Shown here one piece after another: positions 15,101 through 21,030 of a DNA stretch of 21,030 nucleotides. Within the stretch, counting starts at the first letter, position 1; the number at the start of each line of letters is the position of its first letter. The stretch covers positions 1-21,030 of the IMG/VR virus record IMGVR_UViG_3300046012_000683; one strand, 5' to 3'. Origin of the DNA: a virus. The translations under genes were made by a program, and so were the position numbers. A model generated the notes under the pieces. That model was not told the DNA's origin. It saw only the letters and a list, made by a program, of their open reading frames with translations, and ran no database searches.

Positions 15101-15295
15101 GCCAGACACCACGCCGATGGCGGCGAAGTTCGTCTCCGATAGCCTCGCCCCGGTCGTGTAGTTGAACAGCCCCAGATACGTCGGATTAGGGGCATACTGA
15201 AACGCGACTATGCGGCCCCCCGCGCGGTCCGGAACGACCGAGTCGGAACTGAGGTGACCGCCGGTCCCCGGTATTAGCTCGATATAGAGGGTCAT
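12176..15295 (-). CDS. Large tail protein: propeller-like N-terminus joined to a phage tail-protein C-terminus
   Basis: The 1,039-residue protein, with its ATG overlapping the previous stop (ATGA), has two parts. Residues about 1-790 are all-beta with repeated strand-turn units such as HVSKINLGTLLEVAAVRP, YMFKLNKATGAVVWRAF and TSLVQLSRTTLAVLQAF, and no signal peptide; this resembles WD/PQQ-type beta-propellers. Residues about 800-1039 contain DPISGALLDWVAEGLYGMRR, FFRRILTWHIQKSYGKVFN and RWLKRRIMQFLLGVDGV, which recalls a tail protein normally encoded just before the fibre in related myophages and there close to 240 residues long. It probably joins baseplate and fibre, with the propeller exposed for host contact; both points are inference. 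Confidence 0.75.
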   Translation of the reverse strand: MTLYIELIPGTGGHLSSDSVVPDRAGGRIVAFQYAPNPTYLGLFNYTTGARLSETNFAAIGVVSGTDTVADRSFCVGADGFLYVISSTYANDQGDAHVSKINLGTLLEVAAVRPTLLSNTGNYSSTFDFYLVPFQSAGVQYLALVQENSSATNVEIIDASTMTSVAAGIYPNSGDRIIPCPGGANAGEVYVLTTNWGSPTNCHLDKVVYTVGGGLVMTTVATIAPTDFVAAWTDINNTGSMVYDPGDGTLCTWAEGDDGGYMFKLNKATGAVVWRAFDKTTTDYFSGTNLQGSLISGSLANLEVLNTVTLTDLTDGSSSSQVFNQHATWDYTCQVWNGDNRTVIVADSGSLSGSGQWGILNYDAIQAAPRLVIAQGGLDAHGFVDPQSIGTIFVLSSNIDDTDWWLRKKSTVDDSVAQTGPVLSAAILSATGFSDMAFRFEGNIGGAWTDDNFVYMPVYSNPTTNIYHTSLVQLSRTTLAVLQAFPGVDYNTSGTDELEFGTYLTVSMDGTWAARFGDNTVNPLAPPASTTFIASFVELWNTTNGDHSYIDLTGLGINGLVVNGVFDAAGHLWAVEQPRDPTGITGQHKYAQSILHKLSVSGSPTPALTILSSTTIPDNYYPLGTNPDFDAFFYYPFINYHQPSDTLFLWATDNASEVVHQGWFRAYHIGSATLDAVQDWPHSSAWGQPLCNIGWTTQSKFTTFDNSVTPSIYIYDTADFSSVGYDIETTWTNCGLINSNQNQLFFNEDAGAVLWFGDTYDRDAAFAATEPVFTLLSSSLDVNLVGVEAHGEVAELGITSPLPSGMLPQVIPSFLYQEYNDDDDMQAFVAAYNTIAQEFADWFNALHLPIYTQDPISGALLDWVAEGLYGMRRPALGSGNRSVIGPFNTYGFNVLPYNMIRRLGSQADFVTTDDFFRRILTWHIQKSYGKVFNIRWLKRRIMQFLLGVDGVPFNVDSTYQISVTFGIGNQVNINFLAGVHSTLGGALFNRMGFNQKAYNELNTSFVPFTPLINIPQLKAAIQSGALELPFQFTYVVNEP

Positions 15296-15756
15296 GTCAG
15301 TCTCAGGATTGCTGTGGTCGGCGCATTGACGGGCATCACCAGGTTAAGGGTCTGAGCCACGGGTGATTGCACGCCTGCAAACCCGCCGACATACACCACC
15401 CGATTGCTCTTGCTTGAATTGTAGATCATGCAGCCCGAGGTCGACAGCGTAGCAGCGAGCCACTGAGGGTTCGCGCTCCAGGACCAATAGCCTCGACCTC
15501 CTGCAGATTGAGGGGTGATGTTCTGGCCTGCCGTAAAGGCGAAGCCGCCCGTGGAGTACCCTGACCCATTCGGTACTTCGTCGCCGTTCGCGACCAGCTC
15601 CGAGTAGTTCGTTGTGTCAGCGTTGTAGGTCCCGACCGGGATAGCAACCCCCAGCGCACACTTGAACACGTCCCCCGTAGTGGTTATGAAATTGTGCAGA
15701 GCCTGCGCTAGTTCACTCTTAAGCGATGTCGGGAATGCTGTGGTAAACCCGCTCAT
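15292..15756 (-). CDS. Small virion protein next to the tail fibre genes
   Basis: The frame is open from 15843, but the ATG at 15756 overlaps the previous stop (ATGA) and starts MSGFTTAFPTSLKSELAQALHNF; the longer version overlays the upstream gene. The resulting 154 residues match a pattern common near phage fibres: a helix (LKSELAQALHNFI), an ALGV strand, TTNYSELVANGDEVPNGSGYSTGG, then beta strands ending in NAPTTAILRL. Structural or receptor-binding accessory role inferred. Confidence 0.7.
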   Translation of the reverse strand: MSGFTTAFPTSLKSELAQALHNFITTTGDVFKCALGVAIPVGTYNADTTNYSELVANGDEVPNGSGYSTGGFAFTAGQNITPQSAGGRGYWSWSANPQWLAATLSTSGCMIYNSSKSNRVVYVGGFAGVQSPVAQTLNLVMPVNAPTTAILRLT

Positions 15757-16121
15757 GGTGCGGCACTCGCGCTGGTGAGGTTCTGCGCAATCCTGTCCTG
15801 GATAGCCTGTCGGATAGTGGGCTCTGAGAAATTCGTCGACCACGGGGTGCTGGCGACTATCGTCAGAATGTCATTCGTAGCGGCCTCGGCTGCTGATAGA
15901 ATTCGCTCGGGAGTTGGGTCGAGGCGAACACTGAGGAACGTCAGCATTAAAGCGCCGGCGATCTTTTGGCGGATAAGAGCGATCAGAGCGAAGGCCTGCG
16001 GCGATGCGCCAGCTCCGGCCTCCACAATCTGCTTAGTTGTAACCACTGCCCACTGTCTCGGCGTTCCGCCGACTATCGGGGTCATCGACCCCGCTACAGC
16101 CTGACTAGCAACAGACTCCAT
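15753..16121 (-). CDS. Hypothetical protein between baseplate J and fibre-region genes
   Basis: 122 residues, Ala/Ile/Thr-rich and probably mostly helical (QAFALIALIRQKIAGALMLT at 42-61; SAAEAATNDILTIVA further on). AGGGGT lies before the ATG. In related baseplate operons a small wedge-type or tail-protein gene sits here; no family motif is recognised. It shares the operon with 4 bases between it and the J gene. Confidence 0.6.
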   Translation of the reverse strand: MESVASQAVAGSMTPIVGGTPRQWAVVTTKQIVEAGAGASPQAFALIALIRQKIAGALMLTFLSVRLDPTPERILSAAEAATNDILTIVASTPWSTNFSEPTIRQAIQDRIAQNLTSASAAP

Positions 16122-16125
16122 ATTT

Positions 16126-17535
16126 TTACCCCTGAATAATCGTTACAGACGCAAGGTCGGCGAGGAAGAAGGACTGCGGGTCGCCCTCGATAATGCCTGT
16201 CCCCGATATCGGCAGGACGCCGATACCATTGATGGACACCGAGAACACCAGACGCGTCAGCAGCTGAGGCGGCAGGATGTCAGCGACCGCGTCTTGGAAT
16301 ATGCTCTGCATCTCGAATACGTTGAGAGCGAGCCCGACGGCGAGGGAATTCACGTAGTCGACCAACGCCTGCCCCGCAGCTTCGGCGATTGCCACAGGGG
16401 AGATGAAGTTCGTGGCCGTCGTGTTCCAGGTCGCGACAATCGCCACGTCCTGCTGCGGCGGGCTAACGTAGGGCACCAGGTACGTGTCGGGATAGTCGAA
16501 CACCGAAGCGACGATATTGCGGGAGTTAGGAGTGACGATGCCGCCTGCATTGTAAGGGGCATAAGCCGAGGTGTTCACTCCGATGCTAAACGTCCTGTTA
16601 TCGATCACCGTAGCCGTGAATGACCCGTTATAAGCGATTGGGTCGACTTCGGCGATGTTGACGACCTGACCTGTGGTGTACCCATGATCGAGGTTGACTG
16701 ACACGACTCCGGGATTTGCCCGAGTGATGCCGGTGACTTGAAGCTCGGAGCCGACTAGCGTTGAGATGTCGAATAGCGCCGTATAGATGGCGTAGGCGAC
16801 TTCGTTAGGGTCGCCGCCCCCGCAGATGATCGTCCCCCCGCCGCCAGGTTGCTGTATTACGGACACAAGGCGAGCCTGCACCCCGCTGACGTTCTGCAAC
16901 AGAGTCTTGAGGTACCGAGCCATACCCTGACTTGCGGCGAGGCCCGCTTGCAGCACGCGCGAGCGGTACGTCTCAACGCTCTCAGCAGAGGCGCCGGGGA
17001 TGCCCGTTTCGGGGTTCGTCACAGTCAGGGTGATTGTCGAGGGCACTGAGGTGACCAGCGTCGTTACACTGTTCGCTGGGACAGCCCAGGAGCCGGCCAG
17101 GCTCGCCAAACAGAACAAGGGCGGGGTGCTACCGCCCGAACCGACGATCCCGCCGTCCTGGACCGTGTACTGATGACCTCCGTCAGTGACAGTGAACCCC
17201 TGGGACACGACAAAGCCCGGGGTGCCGGCGAATACGCAGAACACCGAGGTGTTTGACGCGCCGCCGGGCTCGACCCCGTACACCTGACCCAGTTGATTGA
17301 GCAGGAACTCGTTGGCGCCGAACGGGGTGAGGGAGTTGATGACCTCGACGCGGAAGGAGTCCATCATCACTATCGCAGCGACATCGGTGCTCGATATGTC
17401 TTCGATCAGCGACCCCGGCAGGGCAGTGTAACCGGGCCTGACGGCAGCGACGAGAGCAAGGAGCTGGGCGAGGAACACTGCGGGCGGGACAGGAACCAAT
17501 CCCGCTTTCGTTACTACGGTCGGTAGTGTCGTCAT
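16126..17535 (-). CDS. Baseplate wedge protein, J-like (gp6/Mu gp47 type)
   Basis: The 469-residue protein has the J-like layout: GSLIEDISSTDVAAIVMMDS (41-60), FGANEFLLNQLGQVYGV (72-88), GIPGASAESVETYRSRV (178-194), GDPNEVAYAIYTALFDISTL (241-260), and RNIVASVFDYPDTYLVPYVSPPQQDVAIVATW (339-370). The wedge ring drives sheath contraction in myophages. Residues about 268-337 form an inserted beta module (see separate entry). It begins at the last base of the gp25-like stop (TAATG). Confidence 0.88.
   Translation of the reverse strand: MTTLPTVVTKAGLVPVPPAVFLAQLLALVAAVRPGYTALPGSLIEDISSTDVAAIVMMDSFRVEVINSLTPFGANEFLLNQLGQVYGVEPGGASNTSVFCVFAGTPGFVVSQGFTVTDGGHQYTVQDGGIVGSGGSTPPLFCLASLAGSWAVPANSVTTLVTSVPSTITLTVTNPETGIPGASAESVETYRSRVLQAGLAASQGMARYLKTLLQNVSGVQARLVSVIQQPGGGGTIICGGGDPNEVAYAIYTALFDISTLVGSELQVTGITRANPGVVSVNLDHGYTTGQVVNIAEVDPIAYNGSFTATVIDNRTFSIGVNTSAYAPYNAGGIVTPNSRNIVASVFDYPDTYLVPYVSPPQQDVAIVATWNTTATNFISPVAIAEAAGQALVDYVNSLAVGLALNVFEMQSIFQDAVADILPPQLLTRLVFSVSINGIGVLPISGTGIIEGDPQSFFLADLASVTIIQG
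16525..16734 (-). other. Inserted beta module of E1-FCCH-like type within the J protein
   Basis: Residues 268-337 of the J protein contain NLDHGYTTGQVVNIA, AYNGSFTATVIDNRTFSIGV and TSAYAPYNAGGIVTP. The spacing matches a small beta domain seen in many phage virion proteins and annotated as E1 FCCH-like. It splits the J core between FDISTLVGSEL and SRNIVASVFDYPDTY. Confidence 0.6.
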
Positions 17536-17906
17536 TAGTATCCGGGCCTCTGTGAGAGTTCACGCAAGGGGATATCAGTGGTTATCTTGACGCCCTGGTG
17601 AGTCGTTGCGCTAATGTTGTACGTCGGAGTACGCGACGGCTGCTTGGTGACGATCAAGCTCGCGAACAACGGGGCGAACTGCTGCTGCGTCCGGGCGACG
17701 TAGAAGTCAGGGAAAATCTGCTGGACCACAGAGGGCTTCGCCGGGATACCGTAGGCCGAGTAGAACGGCGACTCGCCGAGGTTCAGCAGAAGCACCTGGA
17801 TAAGGTTCACCAGGTACACCATATCGTTCGACCCGTCGGGTGCCGTTTCGACAACGGTCCACTTCTTGTTGCCGAGTTCATCGGTGTATCGACCGTAAAT
17901 CCTCAT
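17535..17906 (-). CDS. Baseplate gp25/W-like protein (sheath initiator)
   Basis: The 123-residue protein lies between spike and J genes, the standard place of the gp25/W-type protein, and overlaps both (ATGA and TAATG). DMVYLVNLIQVLLLNLGESP (residues 28-47) followed by FYSAYGIPA corresponds to the family's helix and 'R..PFY...G' region, although the usual EPR of classic gp25 is replaced by NLGESP. In solved baseplates such proteins start the sheath. Confidence comes from position plus this segment. Confidence 0.7.
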   Translation of the reverse strand: MRIYGRYTDELGNKKWTVVETAPDGSNDMVYLVNLIQVLLLNLGESPFYSAYGIPAKPSVVQQIFPDFYVARTQQQFAPLFASLIVTKQPSRTPTYNISATTHQGVKITTDIPLRELSQRPGY

Positions 17907-18475
17907 GGAACGACTCCGCCTGAAGTACCGCCGCCGGCCTGCACCCCGCTGTGCTTGTGGGCGAGGTAGGTGTCACCGTTGATCTTTAGCACGCCGACGA
18001 TTTGAACCTCGCTATCCGTCACTGTCACGCTGGCCGACCCGGACTTGCTCCTCAGCACTGCGCCATTGGGCCCGTAGAGTACGATCTTGTTCGGGTCCTC
18101 GCTCGCGTCCCAGTTCGCGTTGGCGATGGGCATGAAGATAAGCGACGACAGGTTAGCGGGTAGCGCCAGGCTCGCAATGCCCTTGCCTAACCCGCTGATG
18201 CCTCCTAGTCGAGCGTCGGCGGGTATCACCATGCCCTTATCGCCGACCTGGATCGGGTAGCGTATGTACTCGGGGCCGAAGAGGGGGATCGTCACCCGGG
18301 GCAGGGTGAAAGGCGCCGCGTTGACCTCGAACTTCACGGTGACTATGGAGCCGCTGACTGCGACAACGGAAGCTGGCAGGGCCTTGCCCAGCAGTTGAAT
18401 AGCGTCTCTGATCTTGTTCTCGGCGAACAGATTGAGGGAACGAGCGAGCGGGGTCTTCTGTGCGTTATCAGCCAC
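17903..18475 (-). CDS. Baseplate central spike protein
   Basis: The 190-residue protein (GTG start) has an N-terminal helix (RSLNLFAENKIRDAI), an OB-like region (VVAVSGSIVTVKFEVN, RYPIQVGDKGMVIPAD) as in Gp138/V-type spikes, a beta-helix part (IVLYGPNGAVLRSKSGSASV) and a C-terminal AHKHSGV whose HxH (residues 173, 175) is the iron-binding tip motif of P2-type spikes. The trimer punctures the outer membrane. The ribosome site is weak; 4 bases separate it from the hub gene. Confidence 0.85.
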   Translation of the reverse strand: MADNAQKTPLARSLNLFAENKIRDAIQLLGKALPASVVAVSGSIVTVKFEVNAAPFTLPRVTIPLFGPEYIRYPIQVGDKGMVIPADARLGGISGLGKGIASLALPANLSSLIFMPIANANWDASEDPNKIVLYGPNGAVLRSKSGSASVTVTDSEVQIVGVLKINGDTYLAHKHSGVQAGGGTSGGVVP

Positions 18476-18479
18476 GGCT

Positions 18480-19466
18480 TTAACTCAGCTTCGTAGGTGA
18501 CGCGTCAATCACCGTGACCCAGCTCGCCGCGTCTGGTTGACGGAAATTGCCGACATGGCGAACCTGGTTCACGAGGAACACGCCTTGGAATGATGTCTTC
18601 AAGTCGAGCAGCGACGACTGAGCAGCGGCCGTTGTCGTTGCGAGCCCCTGTGGCAATTTGATGAAGTCGCCTACGGAGATGTCAGCGCGCATCACTGTCT
18701 TGACTTGCATAATGGGCGCGTCTATCCAGGTGGGCTGGCCAATGAGGTCCTTGAACTCAATCTCGAGGGGCTTCTGCTCGACCGTCGCATCGTACACGAA
18801 GAAGGTGTTCTTCGTTAGACGTATGTCGACCCCATTGTAGTCGCCGCCGATGATGTTGAAACTCATCTGCTTGACGTACTGGGCGTACTGCTCAACCGTC
18901 TGGTAGTACCCGATGTCATCCTCGGCAAGCACAAGGTCATCGCTGATCTTGATGTCCGATTTGAAAGTCGGGAACGCCGTTGACAGGGTCTGCTGAATAG
19001 CGTCCTTGAATTTGGTGCCCTTCTTCCAATTCTGGATGATGTTCTTGGGCTTGTCGGCCGTACCTGTGCCAGGCAGGATAATCAGGTCTAGCGTTTGGTC
19101 GAGGCCGACCCAGTTGCCAAACGCCTGGAAGATGAAGCCCTGAGTCAGCAGGCCGGCCTGGTTCGGATTAGCGAGCGGCAGGCCCCGCTGCATACCGCCA
19201 TAGACGCCGATCAAAAAGCCCTTCAAGTCGTTCGATTGCACGATTTCTCGAAGGCCGATGCCCCATACGCGAACGAAAGAACCCCCCACAGGTGCCCCGA
19301 ACGGGGCCAGTAAGATGTCCAGTTCGACGTTGAGGGCGCCGGGCAAAGTCTTGCCGTTGACGAAACTCGTGTAAGTTTCGTTCTTCAGGCCGAGTTGCTC
19401 GAGCGAGGCCGGGATCAATACTCGGCCAGTCGTCGGGTTCGTAATGACGATGGAGTAGTACCTCAC
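18480..19466 (-). CDS. Baseplate hub protein (gp27 / Mu gp44-like role)
   Basis: 328 residues, GTG start overlapping the plug stop (GTGA). It begins with YYSIVITNPTTGRVLIP, then ALNVELDILLAPFGAPVGGSFVRVWGIGL and KGFLIGVYGGMQRGLPLANP, typical of the hub family of simple myophages. The C-terminal part has DAPIMQVKTVMRADISVGDFIKLP and GVFLVNQVRHVGNFR, equivalent to the tube-like domain. It should form the trimer joining tail tube and spike. Order plug-hub-spike-gp25-J supports the call. Confidence 0.82.
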   Translation of the reverse strand: MRYYSIVITNPTTGRVLIPASLEQLGLKNETYTSFVNGKTLPGALNVELDILLAPFGAPVGGSFVRVWGIGLREIVQSNDLKGFLIGVYGGMQRGLPLANPNQAGLLTQGFIFQAFGNWVGLDQTLDLIILPGTGTADKPKNIIQNWKKGTKFKDAIQQTLSTAFPTFKSDIKISDDLVLAEDDIGYYQTVEQYAQYVKQMSFNIIGGDYNGVDIRLTKNTFFVYDATVEQKPLEIEFKDLIGQPTWIDAPIMQVKTVMRADISVGDFIKLPQGLATTTAAAQSSLLDLKTSFQGVFLVNQVRHVGNFRQPDAASWVTVIDASPTKLS

Positions 19467-19951
19467 GGAACAATCTCGAACTGCTGGCTCGACTCTCGGA
19501 ATATGAGTTTAGACGTCGTGAAGTACCCGGCAGCGATGTTGATATTGTAGACCGAGGCGCCCAGCTGCGCAGCGTCACCCGGATCACCAGCTAACGGGTA
19601 TTGGAATTCGCTGCGTCCCGTAATGAACGCTCTTACGTCGCCATTGTAGCCGTCAGGCGACATGCCGGACACCGTGAGGTCGACTGTAGCACCGAGCAGG
19701 TAGGCGTGAGGCGTTGTTGTCGTCACTGTCACGATGCCCTGGCTCCACGTCACTGTCTCGAGGGCGACAGCATCGGGCGACCCGATCAGCGGCAGTGTGA
19801 ATAGTCGATCACCGGCAAGCGAGAACAGGTTGAGGTAGTAGCGCCTGCCTACCAGGCCCCAGGCGACCAGACCGCTATACTGACTGCCGTCTAACGTCGC
19901 CTGGAACTCGAACGGCCCAGATGTAGTCGGCAGAAAAGGGATGACGGTCAT
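19463..19951 (-). CDS. Baseplate plug-like protein (Pam3 gp18 type) with inserted beta module
   Basis: Residues 1-63 fit the small plug family of simple myophages: VIPFLPTTSGPFEFQATLDG then GRRYYLNLFSLAGDRLFTLPLIGSP. The final strand of the fold (GYFTTSKLIFRESSQQFEI) comes at 142-160, after an intervening module (64-136) with VTTTTPHAYLLGATVDLTVSG and DGYNGDVRAFITGRSEFQYPLAGDPG. Members without the insertion are about 100 residues long; this one has 162. The plug closes the hub interior in solved structures. The ATG overlaps the upstream stop (ATGA). Confidence 0.75.
   Translation of the reverse strand: MTVIPFLPTTSGPFEFQATLDGSQYSGLVAWGLVGRRYYLNLFSLAGDRLFTLPLIGSPDAVALETVTWSQGIVTVTTTTPHAYLLGATVDLTVSGMSPDGYNGDVRAFITGRSEFQYPLAGDPGDAAQLGASVYNINIAAGYFTTSKLIFRESSQQFEIVP
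19544..19762 (-). other. Inserted 'H..G...YNG' beta module within the plug protein
   Basis: Residues 64-136 hold PHAYLLGATVDLTVSGMSPD followed by GYNGDVRAFITG and FQYPLAGDPG, a known phage Ig-like/beta module pattern resembling the module of the J protein (HGYTTG...AYNGSFTATVID). It interrupts the plug between its penultimate and last strands. Confidence 0.55.
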
Positions 19952-20688
19952 GGCAGGGAGCCCCGTAACCCGCCACCTGCGGCCGAGGACGTATTAGAGG
20001 CAGGCGACGGCTGAGCGGCGGGAACCACAGAGGAGCCCGCAAGCGACGGGGTGAAGCCGACGGTAGGCTCGAGGCCCGACCATGCCGGAGTACCGTTGAT
20101 CCGAGTGGCCTTGGTCAGCAGGTTCATCAGATTATTCAGCGATATTGCGGCCTGCTTCTCGGTCAGCAGCGGCTGAAGGAAATCCCATTGCCATTCGATC
20201 TGCGCCTGCTTCGTGTCAGAACCCAAGTCCCTCACGCCCAGCAACAGACAGTCGGCCCAGATGTAGGAAGGAGTCGCCACCGTATAGGTGCCGCCCGATA
20301 TGTTGTGCTGATCGAGCTGGTCCTTGAGATTGAGCATGGTCGAGTGCTTCAGCGCGTACCCGCCCTTCTCGCGGGCAGGACATATCATGCGCAACGATAT
20401 CTTCAACGGGTTCGCGATTACTGCGTTAGCCGCGACTGCGCGATTAGCAAACGTGTACGTTGCTACATCCTGGTCGCTGAGGGTCGAGCCCGGCATCGGC
20501 ACGAATTGAGCAAAGAAGTCGTCGGGCTTGATGTTGCCGCCGCCGCTCAGCAGTCCCTCGTTGAAGTTGCGGGACTCGAGTATCGAGATGATGGGCAGCA
20601 TGCCGCCGGGAATTCTCTCGGCAATACCATTCGTCAGAATGATCGGCGAGATTTGGTAGCTGAGTTGGAATTGCGAAGAGGTGCCCAT
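19948..20688 (-). CDS. Tail/baseplate protein upstream of the plug gene
   Basis: 246 residues; ATG overlaps the upstream stop by one base (TGATG). Segments YQISPIILTNGIAERIPGGM, LPIISILESR and ALKHSTMLNLKDQLDQHNIS with TPSYIWADCLLLGVRDL recall a tail protein found before the plug/hub genes in simple myophages, where a tube-initiating role is likely. The last 50 residues are Pro, Ser, Ala and Gly rich and probably disordered. Assignment rests on operon position and recalled pattern. Confidence 0.65.
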   Translation of the reverse strand: MGTSSQFQLSYQISPIILTNGIAERIPGGMLPIISILESRNFNEGLLSGGGNIKPDDFFAQFVPMPGSTLSDQDVATYTFANRAVAANAVIANPLKISLRMICPAREKGGYALKHSTMLNLKDQLDQHNISGGTYTVATPSYIWADCLLLGVRDLGSDTKQAQIEWQWDFLQPLLTEKQAAISLNNLMNLLTKATRINGTPAWSGLEPTVGFTPSLAGSSVVPAAQPSPASNTSSAAGGGLRGSLP

Positions 20689-21030
20689 CAGTGCGCCAGT
20701 TGTGCTGTGCTGACGATGGCGTTGCCGCCGGTGTTGTTGAGGATACGGATGACAACCTCTTTGCTATACTTGTTACCCGATCCCTCTTGCTTCGTGATGC
20801 CCGAGATGATAGCGGCCAGCGTTTGGGCGTCGTTGAGGTTGAGGGGTTGGTCAGGGCTGTAACCGGTCCGGGCTGACAGCTGCCTGATCAGGTAATGGGT
20901 ATCGTTCTCGTTGGGCGGCGAGTACCGGCCCTCGATGCCGCGGATAGTGTTGATATGGTCCCGGTCCTGATACAGCTTCAACTGGTGAGCCATCGCCCGT
21001 ATACCGTCGTCGGCCGACTTGAACTGCTGA
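20688..21030 (-). CDS. C-terminal part of a phage virion protein (P5-like/tape-measure region), 5' truncated
   Basis: The frame stays open to the window edge: before the possible ATG at 20993 it reads QQFKSADDGIRA, which is part of the same conserved pattern, so the protein starts outside. The pattern FxSxxxGIRAMAHQL, NTIRGIEGRYSPPNENDTHY, GYSPDQPLNLNDAQTLAAII and ITKQEGSGNKYS is one I know from phage structural proteins linked with transglycosylases or tape-measure tails. About 113 residues are visible. A virion component near the tail interior is likely; enzymatic activity cannot be read from this piece. Confidence 0.68.
   Translation of the reverse strand, partial: QQFKSADDGIRAMAHQLKLYQDRDHINTIRGIEGRYSPPNENDTHYLIRQLSARTGYSPDQPLNLNDAQTLAAIISGITKQEGSGNKYSKEVVIRILNNTGGNAIVSTAQLAH

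Noticed and set aside
13655-15142. 495-codon open frame on the + strand inside the large tail protein gene
   Set aside because: It lies wholly antisense to a well-supported gene, has no recognisable motif or ribosome site, and its Val/Asp/Arg-rich composition is typical of a shadow frame in GC-rich DNA.
15757-15843. N-terminal extension of the small virion protein from 15843
   Set aside because: It would overlap the upstream gene by 90 bases; the ATG at 15756 with the ATGA overlap fits the spacing used across the operon.
1-21030. tRNA genes, CRISPR arrays, integrase, attachment sites, insertion sequences
   Set aside because: Gaps between genes are nearly all under 70 bases and contain no cloverleaf, spaced repeats or terminal repeats; no recombinase motif was seen in any frame.

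Overview
The window is the replication module and the tail/lysis module of a tailed phage with a contractile tail (myovirus-type baseplate), lying head to head and converging near position 9,500. The host is probably a Gram-negative bacterium, because the lysis cassette encodes an inner-membrane spanin and an embedded outer-membrane lipoprotein spanin. Base composition is about 60% G+C, except for an AT-richer intein. No tRNA, rRNA, CRISPR array, integrase or insertion sequence is visible, and coding density is close to 100%. The host genus cannot be named from the sequence.

Positions 1-9,485 (+ strand) hold early/replication genes in one tightly packed run: the C-terminal part of a circularly permuted YpsA/'molybdenum carrier'-like protein; a very large DNA polymerase made of a family-4-like uracil-DNA glycosylase, a 3'-5' exonuclease and a family A polymerase, interrupted by an HNH-endonuclease intein; a Cas4/RecB-like PD-(D/E)XK nuclease with Fe-S cysteines; a Sak4-like P-loop ATPase; a DUF669-like single-strand DNA-binding protein with a long Lys/Asp tail and a small C-terminal domain; four small genes (membrane protein, two unknowns, an HTH protein); a VRR-NUC nuclease; a SNF2-like helicase; and a small DNA-binding protein with a histone H1-like tail. 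Together they look like a DNA synthesis, strand-annealing and repair toolkit. No primase or replicative helicase of DnaB type is in the window.

A hairpin at 9,492-9,516 separates the two converging units and may be a bidirectional terminator.

Positions 9,520-21,030 (- strand, read right to left) hold the end of the late operon, with neighbouring genes overlapping or separated by only a few bases: the C-terminus of a virion protein, a tail protein, a baseplate plug, a hub, a spike with an HxH tip, a gp25/W-like protein, a baseplate J protein, an unknown, a small structural protein, a 1,039-residue tail protein with a long propeller-like N-terminus, a tail fibre, then an M15 peptidase endolysin, a holin candidate, Rz, the nested Rz1 and a last membrane protein.

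The most interesting points are the UDG-exonuclease-PolA fusion carrying a homing intein at a polymerase core motif, the inserted 'HG..TG...YNG' beta module in the J protein with a related one in the plug protein, the propeller-tail fusion, and the histone-like and Lys/Asp tails in the replication module.
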